A stretch of 64,000 nt of DNA from Laburnicola sp. R22_1 (taxonomy: Eukaryota; Ascomycota; Dothideomycetes; Pleosporales; Didymosphaeriaceae): contig JACONQ010000005.1 in assembly GCA_014281115.1 (NCBI GenBank), forward strand, positions 3,100,001 to 3,164,000. The letters run 5' to 3'. Both the position numbers and the translations under genes were made by a program. Under the pieces are notes generated by a model. It made no database searches, was not told where the DNA came from, and was given only the letters and a program-made list of their open reading frames with translations. The first letter of the stretch is position 1; the number at the start of each line of letters is the position of its first letter. Shown here piece after piece: positions 43,600 through 57,426 of this stretch.

Positions 43600-44640
43600 A
43601 TCAACAACGTAATTCAATCCTATCACCTAGCCCTGCCCGTCTCTTCTTATCAATTAAATCTACCAAGTTCAATTCAAATTACTATTCGAAATCAAATCAC
43701 ATTATATTAATCAACTCTCCTCTATTCGATCATATATATGTTCTCACCCCTTTGCAGCCATCATCCTGAATTCAATCTAACCTAATCAATCAACCCAACT
43801 CTGTCAAGTTAAACTAACCTTGTCATTTTGACTCTAGCAGTTCAACCAAAGCCACCCACCCAACTTTACAAGTCAACCACAATAAACTAACTATACTATT
43901 AACCCATACCCTCTCCCCACAATCCTGCTTCTTAACTATTTAAACTTATCTTCTTCAACCCAACCTGCTTCCATCAACCTGCTCTAACTTAACCTGCTTT
44001 GATTAACCTACTTTAACTCAACTTGTTTCAACTCAACCCCCTTACCCTGCTAATTACACCAACCCAAACTTTATATCAGCCTAATCTTAATTGTGAGTTA
44101 AAAGTTAACTAACTTAATTTTCTTATTTTAACTCCACCCCTTAATTAGACCAAACAACTCTAACCCCATAACTCATATTTCCAGTTCAATTCCATCTAAC
44201 TCACCTTCCAATTCAACCCAACCTTCCATAGTAACTTAGCCTTCTAATTCAACTCAACCTTCCGTGTTCACGTAACCTTGTAGCTCGACTCAACCTCCTA
44301 ATCTTACTATAATTTTAGCTTAGACTTTTAAGCTCTATAACTCAACTTTTTAACTTGATCTTACTAACCTATCACCTTCTCCTTGTCAACCCACTTATTT
44401 AATCCGCCGAAATTTAACACAACTAACCCGATAAGGTTCTTGTTATTAACCTATCGACTCAACCCTTCAACTCAATCCTTTAGCTCAACCCTTCAGCTCA
44501 ATCCTTTAGCTCAACCCTTCAACTCAACTTTTGAACGCAACCCAACTCAACCTAACCAAGTTTATTAATCTCTGCCCTCCACCCAACCCCCCCAACGGTT
44601 TAAATCAACCCAACCCAATCCAACCAACCCTACCAACCAC
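43600..44640 (+). repeat. G-poor low-complexity tract
   Basis: Words such as aactcaacc, caaccca, ttcaactcaa and aacctaa recur irregularly on the plus strand with few G. A tandem core is at 44458-44531. Its origin is unknown. It may be a degenerate minisatellite; it is not a canonical telomere repeat (TTAGGG). Confidence 0.6.
44458..44531 (+). repeat. 13-bp tandem repeat with 26-bp higher order
   Basis: Units alternate ctcaacccttcaa or ctcaacccttcag with ctcaatcctttag. Five units and a partial one are visible. Confidence 0.8.
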
Positions 44641-45302
44641 TCCTCAACACTCAGCAAAACGAAGTGCGCACTCTGTGGGAGTCAATAGGTACCATCCCCG
44701 CAGAACGACCCAACCAGCTGGAGCCGCTAAAGTAAAAGTACAAGACAAACCGGACGGAGTACGCTTTTGTGGTTGTGGTCGCAGACACGGCCGCTCAAAG
44801 TCCGTTTCACACGCCACGCCTGAGGGGTAGATTGGGAGGGCGAAGCGAGCGCTTACAGCACCACCGCCTCTCCAGAAAGCGCAGTTCCACGTACAAACAA
44901 CATGCTGTGAATAGACGAATTGCGGCATTATACTATATCGTATTCAACACTCGAGACATATCGTTGCTCAAACGTAAACGCAAAAAACGTAAACTAGGCG
45001 ACGCGCTTTCCTCGTCACAACGGGAGAAACAGAGGTATATCCAACACCTAGACACAACAAGTCAAGGAATGTCCAAAACGAGCCCACCCACAAACGCAAA
45101 GGCCAAAGCCAGATGCTCAAAATGGCCAAACCCCAGGAATACATGACAAGAAGAGAAAGCGAGATATATGTACGATGGATGCATGTTGGCTTGGAAACGC
45201 CGAAACTCCGGACCCGTGAACACCGTCGCTGCTGAAGATGCGTTGCAAGAAAGTTTTTTGATGATGATGAAAATAAGACGGAGACGACATAGGCGGCAGG
45301 TT

Positions 45303-46408
45303 TTATGCATAGCCCAGTCCCAGCTCGATCTCTCTTCTCCGCTCTTCCCGGCTCATCGCCCGTGAATGGTTACTTCGCGCGCCGATGCTGGCGGGTCGGT
45401 TCGCTGGGCGCCCTCGGTTGTCCTGCCACCGCTCCCAAGCCTGAGTCTCGCCCAGGCTATCCGGCCTGCTTTGCGATCGTGCGCGATTCCAATCCGACTG
45501 CACGACGGGCGGTGTCCCTACTAATTCCTGGCTGTTCGCTAACCGCTCCCTCTCTTCGTGATCGTCGGGCAGATCAATTCTGAACGTTGCTGAGCTGGCG
45601 TCCGGACTCGGTCCGCTGTCCCTTTGCTGGAGCAACAGCGCCATCTGCGCGTTTATCCGATCGTCTTCTGAGAGGGGGAGTTCGGGCGGCGGTGCGGAAG
45701 GCGAGCGCGAGGCGGCGGGGTACATGTTCTGGACGAAGTTTCGGTAGTAGCCTTCGCTGGACCAGAGGTTGTTGGAGCGGCTGTTGGACTGCTCTTTACT
45801 CTTGACAATGCGGCGATGTGTATATAGAAGGAGGATGCCGTAGAGGAGGGTCGAGGTGGTGGAAATGACGGTGCCGGCGATGGCGGGCGTGCCCCATTCG
45901 TAGCTGCGCGAGGCGAGGAAGTTGTAGGCTATGGTGAGGAGGCCGATGGCGGACGAGGTGAGGGCGGGGCTAGGGTGACACGGTCAGTGGGCGGCTCAGT
46001 GGGCGGCGCACAACGGCGGCATGAGGCACGTACAGGAAGACGCATTCGGCCTGGAAGAAGTCATTGCGACAGGCGAAGCAGAGCAGCGCGGTGAACGAGT
46101 AGCCGGCGGTCAGGAGGGCGACGACGAAGACGGAGAGCATGGCCTGGCTGAACTTGAGCTGGGCGTCTTTGGCGTAGAGCCCCGGCAGGATGAGGTATCT
46201 GCGGCACGCGACGTTAGCTTGCGTTCCACGCCCGTTTCTCGCACTCCGGCGGGAAGCTGCCTCACCCTCCCAAGATCATCCACGAGGCGACGAGGGCTAT
46301 GAAGCGCCAGTGCCAGGGCTCCTTCGCGTTGGCGTGGGCGCTGTCCCGGTTGCCCTGGCTGCCCTGGAGGTTGATGTAGTGCTGCTTCGAGCCCGAGCGG
46401 ATGGCCAT
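45303..46408 (-). CDS. Four-TM membrane protein of unknown function
   Basis: Three exons on the minus strand: 46408-46266, 46198-46034 and 45969-45303, joined by 67- and 64-nt introns, giving 324 residues. The start is MAIRSGSKQHYINLQGSQGN. Helices are seen at WRFIALVASWMILGGYLILP (split by intron 1), LSVFVVALLTAGYSFTALLC, ALTSSAIGLLTIAYNFLA and PAIAGTVISTTSTLLYGILL. A basic THRRIVKSKEQ follows the last helix, then about 170 hydrophilic residues rich in Ser, Arg and Glu (SPSAPPPELPLSEDDRINAQ), which look cytosolic. The pattern resembles conserved fungal four-span plasma-membrane proteins; I do not recognise a named family. The intron sites are GT-AG, and phase closes exactly. The gene sits next to the boundary of the AT-rich block and could be influenced by it. 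Confidence 0.75.
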
Positions 46409-46963
46409 GGGGACGGAATGGTCGCCTCTCTCGCGCTCTCTCTCTCGGTGCACTGGGCGTCTGTGGATGGACGAGTGTCGTCGGGCGAGCGCAGGTGCCT
46501 TGGGCGTGTTGTATCTTGTATGTATGTGTATGTATGTACACGGCAGAGCGCACACGCAGCGTCAGGCTCAAACCCAGGCCTGCGGATCGCTTGCGGGAGC
46601 GATGCGTCCGAAGCGTGACGGGACGAACGGCTTGCGGCGGCAAACAAGTGGACAGCAGCGGTCGCGACGGCGGAGAGCAGCACCTGCGAGAGCACGAGGC
46701 GAGGGGTGGATGGGAATCGGCTCCGCCACGAGCCTGGCGCTGAGGAGGGCGAGGGCAGCTCGATACAATTCGGCATGTCTCGCGGCGCCGAGAGGACATC
46801 TGCCCGCGCTTTCGCAGCCTCTGCAGGTCCTCTGTCCCGTGTCCCGAGTCCTCCGTCTCCACCGTTTCACTCCGCTGTCCTACCTGGGGACTTGTTCGCG
46901 GGCAGGGCAATAAGCAATCGCGAGCAGGGCAGTAAGGGGATTGGCGCGCCAACACCTTAGGGG
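46409..46963. promoter_or_regulatory. Upstream region of the membrane-protein gene
   Basis: GC-rich, with a CT-repeat run near 46430, a GTAT run near 46515-46540, and a 12-bp perfect palindrome ttggcgcgccaa at 46941-46952, immediately before the switch to AT-rich DNA at about 46960. Long antisense frames overlap here, as expected in GC-rich DNA. Confidence 0.4.
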
Positions 46964-47298
46964 CCTATATAGCCGCCGCGCTATCTAAATTATGTGCTTA
47001 GCTACCTAAAATAGATGCTAACTTTACTATAAAATACTATATGCTATATTTATTACTAACTAAGTTAGATCCTTAGTATTATATTATTATTTTTATTTTA
47101 ACGTCTACTAGTAGGGGTAACGTGTACGCCCTTAACACCTACCTTCTTACCTACCTAAAAATTACTAAAAATTATTATAAAATTACTATAATATTACTAT
47201 AAAATTACTATAAAATTACTATAAAATTACTATAAAATTACTATAAAATTACTATAAAATACTATAATTATTTAACTTTTATATATCTTTATATAGTC
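46964..47298. repeat. Fragment related to the 14.57-kb MITE
   Basis: It begins cctatatagccgccgcgct and continues acctaaaatagatgctaact, then an aaaattactat array and tttatatatctttatat, in the same order as the left arm and core of 14571-14935. The right arm is missing, so the copy is truncated near 47298. It marks the start of the RIP-damaged block. Confidence 0.75.
47171..47270 (+). repeat. 11-bp tandem array (aaaattactat)
   Basis: Five exact copies lie in 47201-47255, preceded by about two degenerate ones and followed by a variant. The MITE at 14.57 kb has one or two copies at the same place, so the array expanded here. Confidence 0.85.
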
Positions 47299-47528
47299 GA
47301 CTTACCAAACGCCTTTTTAATTTTTTTTTAGTTTAAGGTTAAAGTAAATTAAGATAGAAGGTTATATATACTATGTACAGCACCTAATTCTAATTAAAAA
47401 CTAACCTTAAATACCTTAATAACGTAATAATAGTTTAAACTTACTTATACCCCCTAATACCTATAAGCTTCTAGTTCTAATATAAGATTTACTTATACTA
47501 TATATAGTACGCTTTTTTTATAATTACT

Positions 47529-47637
47529 ACCTTTTTTACACTCTTTTTAATTACTAAGTAGGAGGCTTTGCTTTTTTTGTTATATTATTTAAGATAAAAG
47601 CCTTTGTCGTGCTACTCCTAAGTAGTTAATATAACAC
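47529..47637 (+). repeat. Third copy of the 60.77-kb terminal repeat
   Basis: It matches 60771-60882 in the same orientation (acactctttttaattactaa, and aagataaaagcctttg). No inverted partner was found before the LTR at 48100, so it may be a solo or truncated end. Confidence 0.7.
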
Positions 47638-48094
47638 TATATATATAGCACACTAGCTTATTACTACTACTATTATTAGTTATTTACACTCGCGTGCTAG
47701 ATAAGCTAACTTAATAGTAATAATAGTTAGGAGAATTTTATAAATCTATATAACACTCTTACTACTATATAGCTTATTAATAAACATTTTATTTTTCTTC
47801 TTTTATATTTTCTACTAGATAATTTTATTACTAATAAGAAGTAATTACTTTTACTAGAGTGGGAATTTAATCTTATAGTCCTTTATAAACTAGATAAGCT
47901 ACTAATCTAACTAGTATACTAAGACTATCTTATAAATAGTTAAGTATACCTACCTCTTACACTAGAAAAGTATTTAATAAATAGAATAGAACTCTAGTAT
48001 AGTTACTTTAATAGTTACTTTAATAGTAGTAATATAAATATTTAGCGTATACTTTTTAGTAATAGTAAGTACTTTTTTAAAAATAATATTAATG
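47638..48094. other. AT-rich repeat remnant, unassigned
   Basis: AT-rich sequence between the solitary terminal-repeat copy and the LTR element. It shows TA-rich, CA/TG-poor composition and no frame that I could align to a family. Confidence 0.4.
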
Positions 48095-48099
48095 CCTAG

Positions 48100-48308
48100 T
48101 ATTACTAATCTAAGATAAGGGCCTCTTACTTACGTCATATTACCCTTTTTAGAACTAGCGCAATTACGAAGCAAGATCCTAAGTAAGGCTATATATATAG
48201 CCTACCTATATACCTACCTTATATAGGTATTACTACTATCTTATATTTAAATTCTATTTACTACTATTATCTTATATATAATATAATAATTCCTATAGTG
48301 CCTTTACA
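48100..48308 (+). repeat. 5' LTR
   Basis: 209 bp beginning tattactaatctaag and ending cctttaca. It aligns without gaps to 60242-60450 with mainly transition differences. Confidence 0.88.
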
Positions 48309-49369
48309 CTATAGTAGCAATTATTAAGCTATAGCTTAACTAACTATAGCCTATCTCTAAGGCGTTATTAATAACAACACCTATTAACTAATATAGTAGG
48401 CAGGCCTTCCTATATTCTAAAGTATCTTAAGTATTAGGAGCATAGATTCCTCCTCTAAAGTATTACTAATATAACTAATAGCGATAATAATGCTTATCTA
48501 TAGGTTACTTATTAATAATAAGTATAGTAGAAAATAAAGAATAGCTACTACCTTATTTAGTAGCACATAGGTTATATTTTATAAGATATTAGCCCTCTAG
48601 TACTACTCTAAGTCTCTAGGAGAGTAACTTACTTATAAGTGATATAGCTCCCTATAATAATTTATAGGCTTACTAAGCCTTATATATAGTAACTTTTATA
48701 GTAGTTATACAAATAGCTTACTAATAAGCAAATTTAGTTACTATAATAACTATAAGTCTAGCTTACTTAAATAAGCCACCTATAGTTATAACTATAAATT
48801 ACTATAATCTTATTTACCTTACTAATAAGAGATAAGACAACGTTAATATTATTATCTAAATCTAATAATAGTAACATCTCTAACTATAATATCTTCTCTA
48901 TTATTTACAATATATAGAACCTCTATAATAATAGTAGAAAGTTATAATATAAAAGACCTCTATAATAATAGTAATAATCTAAATAACTTATAGTCTAAGG
49001 CATAGTTATAAGTTAAGTTAGTAAGACCTATATCTCTAGTAAATTGCTCTAGTATAGTATAATAGTAAACCCTTTATAGGTGCATTTATTTTGTATAGTT
49101 AAAAGTCTTAAGACCTTATAGTAATTCTAATAAGTCTTACCTACTTTAGTAGAAGCCTAGACAGTCTAGTATTATTATACAAAGTCTTAAGGTTTTATAT
49201 ATTAGGCTTGTTCTATTATTCATAGTTATATATAGGCTATAGTTATAACACCTTATATAAAATTACCTACTATAACTTATTATAATAACCTACTATACTC
49301 TTAACTTTTTAATTATAACTGTTAATTTAAATTATATACTTACTAAGAGACAAACCTATTATATATAGC

Positions 49370-51330
49370 AGATAAGATGGCAAGACTAAGCTAAGAAAAT
49401 AATAATAATAATACTAGTTTCTATAAAAAGTCCTATAACTTCGCTACTGCATCTTAGCCAGAGGTCCTAACTTAGCAGAGCACTACTTAGGGTACTCTGC
49501 CTATAGACTAGAATAAGTTAGATAACAACTTACTAGAGATAGAGCAATAACGTAATAAGCACAAAGTTATATTTAAAAAGAGACTTATTTAACTTAATTA
49601 TAATAAAGCTTTTATAGATAATAATAATAAAGACAAACCTTTTAATAAAGGTAGACCTTTTAATAAAGGCAATTCTTTTATTAACATACCTAATCTTCTA
49701 ACTATAATATATAACTAATAAGACTATACTAGCTTACTACTTACTAATCTCCCTAAGTATATATACTTTACTAATATTACTAACACTAATAGCAATATTC
49801 TAGATTATAAACTCTATGTTAGCGTTACTAGTATAAAGAATAGTTTAAAGCTAGATAAAGTTAAGGTTTAAAAGTATATATAGTTTATTAACGCTATTAA
49901 ATAAAAATCTAAGTTCTAGTAAAATATTATTATATTACTATTAACAACTATATAACAAATTACTAATAAATTAGAAGATAATTAGACTAAGCTTTAAAAG
50001 TTTAAATAACTTAAGGCTAATTATAAAATATTAGAATAATAGTTTATAATAAAGTTAAAACAAGTTAAGATATTAGAGAGTTATATACTATTATATAAGG
50101 ACTTCCTTAAGATAGTAGAATAAGATAATATCTAGCTATAGAGACATTATAAGTTATTAAAAAAGGACTTTATTTCTTTTAGTAGATTTAAAATCTCTAC
50201 TACCTATTATATAGCTCTACAACAATAACTTAGGGAGCTTTAAGATTAACTACTAGACAACTACGTTCTATGCATTAACTATTAAGACTTAGAGAACCAC
50301 GTTTTATAAATAACTAAAGTAGAGTATATAATTTAATAGGAATTAAATATAGCTTGCATTTATATTACTAAGCTTAAGGAATAGCTGCCTATATATATTA
50401 TTCTATAGGGTTAACCTTATTATGCTTAATAGTTTAGGGATTCTAATTAGCCTATTCTCTCTATTAAGTAACTTCCTAATATTAAAGTTTGCTATATTTT
50501 AGTAAATAATCTATTACTTAACTATATATATTCTTCTCTTACTCTAAATACATAGTATAACTTATATACTATAAGCTATATAAGTTATACGTAATAATAG
50601 ACTTATCTACTACTATTCTATAAAGTAATTCTATTATCTAGACTTATTACAGATCTCTAATACTTATGCATTTAAATGCCTAAGATAGATTCCTTTATCA
50701 GCAAAGATAAGAATAAGGATAACTATAAATACTAGCGCATTATATTAATAGATAAGCTACAAACTCTACTTAATAAATAGTTACGTATTATATATTTGCA
50801 AAGCTAACTTAAAGAATATACTTATATTCTTATATATTTGTACTTTAAAACTACTATAACTATTACTATATAAAAGAAGACTTCGCGCACACTTAGTATA
50901 CAGTATAACACTCTTATAGAAAGCTATAGGGATGCTAGAAAAACGCTTTAAAATAAGATAAAGCAGTGAGATAGGTTTAGCTATTTAGAGACTATTTATA
51001 AGCATGTGTAAATTAGCTAGCCCTTTATAGAGTTAATTATAAGCTATACTATAGTTTATAAGTACTAAAGTTAATAATAATATAACACGCGGTTGCCTAT
51101 ATAGTATAAAATTAGCGACTAAATTAAGTGTTTATCTATCTACTATATAATATATTTAATTGTCGCGTAAGACCTTAAGATTATAATCTAGTATAGCTAT
51201 CCCTTAACCTGTTAACGTACGTTCTACTAGATAGGTAGTTAGACGCCTATATATATATAATAAGTAGGATAACCCTAAATTTAAGTAGGATAATACTAAT
51301 AATAAGTAGTACTACGCTAATAATAAGTAG

Positions 51331-51367
<37 letters not shown>

Positions 51368-51960
51368 TATATATATATATATATAGGACTACTATTACAA
51401 AGATTAGACGCCTATTATTCTTATAAAACATATAGCAGCATAGTATAAGTTGTGTAGTAAATAGATTACTATAGCTAGTTTGTCTTATTATAGCGTCTAG
51501 TAATACCTAGGTGCTCTAGGAACTATAAATTTTAACTTATAGCTCTCTCTCTCTACTAGTTTAGCTATCTAGTCCTTAGCTATATTAGAGATAGTTATTA
51601 CTAGAACGCTTTTAGCAAGCAAGAGGTAAGGTTTAATTAGATCTAAGAGCAATATAGTAGCAAAAGGTATAGAGGACAGGTCTAGTATAATCTAGAATAG
51701 CTAGCAATTTACTATAAGAAAAAAATATATAAAGAATAGTTGCTAGAAGTATGGAGTATATATAAGTACGCGCTTATTCTGTAGAATTTTTATAAAAGAT
51801 AGGTAGAGTAATAGCTAGGTATTTAGAGGTTAATAGGTTATTAGTAGAGGATAGTAGGGTACTATTTAGTAGTAGGAGTAGGGAGCGTTCGCGCGATTTA
51901 TTATATATTATAGCAGCAAAGTAGGAGTCTAAGTTATTAATTATCTAGTAAGGCGGTAAG
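49370..51960 (+). pseudogene. Degenerate coding remnant, gag-like (uncertain)
   Basis: The plus-strand frames contain scattered Lys/Asn-rich stretches between many stops, as in a RIP-damaged gag. A run of TAA and TA repeats (about 51325-51385) follows an Asn/Lys-rich segment. A cysteine-containing segment near 51405-51470 could be a zinc-knuckle remnant. I could not align it to a known gag. Confidence 0.35.
51325..51385 (+). repeat. TAA and TA microsatellite
   Basis: About eleven TAA units, followed by a run of TA dinucleotides. Confidence 0.85.
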
Positions 51961-53949
51961 AAAAGGTAGAGTCTATTATCTAGTAAGGTAGTAGGCAGAT
52001 AAGTAAGTTAGGGTATTATTATTATAAGTTTGTTTGTCGTCTTAAAAGCTAGGGGGAGAAATATTAGTAAAATTTTAACACACTCTAGTTCTAGAGCTTG
52101 GCGCTCGCACGTAATATTATATAATATTATATAATATTATATAACATTATATTATATAGGCGCTAGTAACGTAATAAAAAAACGCAGTAATTAAATATAG
52201 TAGGGCCACTTAAAAACTAATAAGTAGAGGTAGTTTATTCTCCTGCCCAGAAGGAGCTATAACTATTACTAATATACTTAATTATCTTAATAAAATCTAC
52301 CTATCTAAGAATAAGCTATTAGATACGTAGGAGATAATTATAGGCAACACTCTAGTATAGGGCTCTAGGGAAACCCTCATAGACTAGCACACGCAATTTA
52401 TAGCTATTATTAACTATCTTAATATATCTAACTACCTGCTAATAAATTACGCCTATTAACTTATATATACTTGCGTTGTCTACACTACTAACGCGTTATT
52501 TATTTCTAGGAAGTCCTTTGCCTTCTATATAGAACACGCGCTATATATAAAATATCTTAATTATTAATCTATAATAGGCTATTTAGAAAACTCCTTAACT
52601 ATAGTACCTAACTACTTAAAAGCTTACATAATAATAACTAAATCTAATACTATTATACACACTACTTTATCCGCCCTATATATAAATAAGTGTTCTAGAC
52701 GTAATAACTATAGGCGTATATTATATAAACTAGATCTACTAGCTAAAGCTAATGCTTACTTTAAGTATAGCACTATAGAATATTAAGTAATAGATATAAC
52801 TACTAACTATTATAATAACACTATAACTCTAGTAAAAGATATTAAATACCTTTATATTATTCTCTTAGGCCCTATTAATTATAAAGACGCGCAGCCCGTT
52901 TATACTATTTAGATAAATTCTAACTAACTATATAGAATGCATAGATATAATAGCCTACGCAATAGGTTACCTAAGCCTAATAGTAATGCTAGTAATAATA
53001 AAGAAGGTGTGCATTATAGCTAGAATTATAAGAATAAAGATAAGTTATATTTTTAATAGCTCCTAAGCAAAATTGCGTAAGAGAGTAACAACAATAGCGT
53101 ATATAGAAGAATCTCGCAGCAATATAATAAAAAATAGATAAGTTTAAGTTAAATAATAAGCTTAGCATTTACTTATAGTATATATAACAAATCTTTGCTA
53201 TTACTATTAATACAGAACCTTAGTGAAACAAAGTTAAATAATTATAGTTTATATATCTTATTAAACTTATAGCATCTTGCAAATAGGCTAAGGTATAATA
53301 ACTTACTAATATAGAAGCTAGCGCGTGCTTTATTAGTTTCGCCTATGTTAAATAATACTAACTAAGACTATATAATATTAACAACCTAATTACCCTATAT
53401 TTTATAGATAGTAAAGTTATAGATAAGACTTTAAGCTATAGACCTTATAATATACTATAGTACTTATACTAGTACTATAATATATTTTATTACTAATATT
53501 AGTATTTTTAAAATTATTCTTAGCATAGATTAAATGTTTACTTATAACTCGCAACTAGGGTTATATAACTAATATATAACATTTAATACGTATTATTGCC
53601 TAGTTTATTATCTTAAAGACGCACTATCTAAAACTATATACTATAATAAGTTATCTACTAGTTTATTATAACCTATAACTTATGAGGATATTAGTCTAAT
53701 TACTAGCCAGGCAGCTTATCTAATAGTAATTTATAACTCAGACTCTATTACTTAGCTAAAGTCTTATAACTAAGACTAGCTAGATTAACTACTTAACCTA
53801 ATAATAGATAATTGCGATGCGTAGACATTCTGTACTACTATAGGACTTACTATATATAGTTAGATAGACTATAATAAGTTTATAAAAAAGTTGTCTAATA
53901 AACCCTAAATAGTAAATAAGATAAGGCAGTTGTTACGTATATAGTTACA

Positions 53950-56600
53950 TAATAAGTCTTAATATTTTAATCTAAAGGAGGCTAATAAGTTACCTCCCTA
54001 TTACTCTAGAGTTAACTATGCTATTAATCTTATTAATAATAAAGCTCTGCAACTCTATATATATAGTCTTATATAACTAGAGACTATAGTAGTTAAGGAG
54101 TATATTAATAAAATAACTATAAAAGGGTTCTTGCAAATAAGCATGTCTTAGTAGGTATTTTTTATCCTTATTATTAAAAAACTAAGAGGTGGATTATACG
54201 TTTGTATTAATTATCGCGTAATTAACGCTATTATAAAGCGTAATTGCAACGCGCTACTATTATTAAAAAAATATGCTAGCGCGTATAAAGAAAATAAAGT
54301 TTATATCTATTATAGATATTATTATAGGTTTTAATAATATACGCGTTAAGAAAGACAATAAAGAAAAAATAGTGTTTTTATGCAATATAGACTTTATAAG
54401 TACACTATTATACTATTTAGACTTACTAAAGCTTCTAGTACTTTCTAAATATATATTAATAAAACGCTATAATAGCACTTAGATAATTTATATACAGCTT
54501 ATTTAAATAATATACTTATATAACCTATAGTAAAACTAAGAAGAATTATATTAAATACGTATAAGCTATAATTAATAAACTTAGACAAGCTAGTCTATAC
54601 CTAAATATTAATAAGTGTTAATTTAAAGTTAAGAAGGTTAAGTATCTAGGGATTATCCTAACTACTAAGGGTATTAAAATGGACTCTAACAAGGTTTAGG
54701 CAGTTTATAACTAGCAGCTACCATAGTTGCTTAAAGATATATAGGCTTTTCTTAGTTTTATAAATTTCTACTAATAATTTATTAAAGGTTTTAGTTAGAT
54801 TGCCTAACTATTAACTAATCTTATAAAAGGGAACACACTAAAAGACTAGCCTATTAAACTAAACTCTTCTACTATAACCACTTTTAATACACTTAAGCAG
54901 GCCTTTATAACTATACCTATCTTAGTACACTTTAACCTAGATAAGGAAATCTAGTTAGAAACAAACGTCTCTAACTTTATTATAGCTATAGTCCTATTAT
55001 AGAAGAATAATTAAGATATATTATAATCTATTACTTACTTATTATATAAAATAAATTCTATAGAATACAATTATAAGATTTATAATAAGAAACTACTAGT
55101 CATAGTATAAGCTTTTAAGAAATAGAGATCTAAATTATTAGGAACCTAGAATCTAATTAACATTATTACTAATTACTTAGCTTTATAGTATTTTATAACT
55201 AGTAAATAGCTTAACTAATAATAAGTGTAATAGGCAGAGTTTCTAACTAAGTTTAACTTTTATATTTGTTACTATTCTAGAAAATAAGGTATAAAGCCTA
55301 ATGCCTTAACACACTACCTAGGTAACTTACATAAAGGTAATAATAATGCCTGCTAATAACACTAAGTTTAGATAGTTTTATACCTAGAGATTTTTAAAGG
55401 CAAAGGATTATATTATATAGTTACTACTGCCTACGCTTTATTAAATAAGAGTTACTACTCTAGTCTATAGCTTACAGCTATATTATACTATATTACTAAA
55501 CTTGCCGCTAATAATAATAATCCTATTGCTATAACTATAACAGAGACTAATAAAACGGCGTAATTACTTAAAGATATTAAGATAGCCTATACTATAGATA
55601 AGATAGTCTAGGATATTATTGCCGCTATTAGAGCTAAGGCTTAATATTTGCTAGAGAAGCTCCTTAAGCTAGAACTTAGAATTAAGGTTGCTAGTTATTA
55701 TCTAAATAAAGGACTGCTATATATTAAAAACTAGCTATATATCTTTAATAATAAGAAGCTCTACACGCGCATCCTTAAGTAAGCCTATAATAGTATTATT
55801 GCTAGTTATACTAGTTATAAGAGTACTTATAAATAAGTTAGCCGCTAGTATTACTAGCCGCGTATAACCTATACTATTACTTATTATGTCTACGCTTGTG
55901 TCTTATATTATTATAGTAAGCCTTATTACAACACAAAACACAGTTTGCTCTATTCTTTACTAATTCTAAACTATTACTAGAAATTAATATTAATAGACTT
56001 TATTATTAGATTGCTACCTTATTATAATAATAGTAAGGCCTATATAGCCATTATAGTTACTATAAACTAGCTTAGTAAAAAGAAGAAGTTTATTCCTATA
56101 GTTAAGATTATAGCTAAGGTAGTTATAGAGGCCTTTATTACCTACGTCTAGCATAAGAAAGGTTTTCCTAAAGACGTTATTAGTAACTATAAATACTAGT
56201 TTATATTTTATTTCTAGAAGCAGCTTTATAAGCGACTAAGTACTAAGCTATACTTATTAACTAGTTAGTATTCTAAGACTAATAGTTAAACTAAGATTGC
56301 TAATACTATATTAAAAGAGTACTTACGCGTGTATATTAATTATTAATAAGATAACTAGACCCTATACTTACCTATAGCAAAATCTGTCGCTAACTAATTA
56401 GTTAGTAACTTAATAGGAGTTGCACCTTTTATTATTACTAAGGGATACCTACTATAAAATAGTACTAAGCCTACGCTATTACGTAATATTAAGTTAGTAA
56501 GTAGAAATTCTACTACTACTATCAAGCGCCTAATTACTACGCCTACCTATATAGATTATTAACGCGTAAATAACTTTATTAACTCTCTTACTTATATATG
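53950..56600 (+). pseudogene. Ty3/gypsy pol remnant (RT, RNase H, integrase)
   Basis: Near 54180-54480 the frame reads through a reverse-transcriptase entry block (Gly-Gly-Leu, then a Cys-x-Asn-Tyr-Arg-like stretch, then a segment beginning MLARIKKIKFISIIDI). At about 54630-54690 the block VKKVKYLGIILTTKGIKMD matches the conserved thumb region. The downstream Lys/Phe-rich stretch near 56080-56150 and a tract at 55960-56040 resemble the catalytic core of an integrase. Stops (TAG, TAA) interrupt most of it, mostly as expected from CAG or CAA changes under RIP. The order RT, RNase H, integrase fits Ty3/gypsy rather than copia. Residues are not restored here. Confidence 0.65.
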
Positions 56601-57426
56601 TAATTTTCTATATAATAATCTATAGTAGACGTAAGCTAAGTAGGCTAAGTACGTAGACGCTAAATACGCGCTAGCACTATTTTTTAAGTTAGTAATAAGG
56701 TAATATTAAATATACGCAACCTAAAGACTAAGAGACATAGCTCTTTACTTAACTATAAAAATAGGGGACCCTTTTATATTATATAAATTATTAACAATAT
56801 AGCTTATAAACTTAACTTACCTAAAGAGATAGGCTGGCTGTATAATATTTTCTACCTATAGCTACTATATTCTTATAACAAATAACTGCTTAATAGGCAA
56901 GCATATAATAAGAATAATATACTATTAGATAAGCATACTAATAAGAAATATAAAGTAAAGACTATACTTACCTATTATCTAAATAAGTTAAAAAAGAACC
57001 TATATATGCCTAACTATAGCGTTATAGAGTATAAAGTCTTATATAATAGTTTTAAAGAGCCTATATAGAAGCCTTACTACAACTTGCTTAACTACCCTTA
57101 TCTAGTTACTAGATTTTATACTAAGAACCTAAAGAAACTTACTATACTATATAACTTTAATAAGCTTATTGTGCGCTAGAATATTATTATGTGTTTTGTA
57201 GCCCTTCTTATTATAAATATCTACTTAGATGTCTAGAGATAGTTAGATATAGGTCTTAAGTTAATAATATATAGTAGTCCCTCTAAGAATCCTTCTAGTA
57301 GTAATACTTTTAGTAAGGTAGCATATTCTAACTTATGCGGCAGCAATTCTAGTAGTGGTTATAGTAATAATATAAGTTATAATAATAATAGTAGTTATAG
57401 CAAAGATAGTAGTTATAGTAATAATA

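Larger units (their letters stand above)
43189..45302. other. Intergenic, low-complexity
   Basis: No gene supported. From about 43600 to 44640 the plus strand is strikingly poor in G and rich in A, C and T, with AACTCAACC-like words recurring. 44640-45300 is of ordinary composition and without a domain-bearing frame. Confidence 0.6.

Noticed and set aside
46110..46955. 281-codon minus-strand open frame
   Set aside because: It overlaps exons 1 and 2 and the promoter of the four-TM gene in a different phase, and reads as low-complexity Arg/Pro/Ser.
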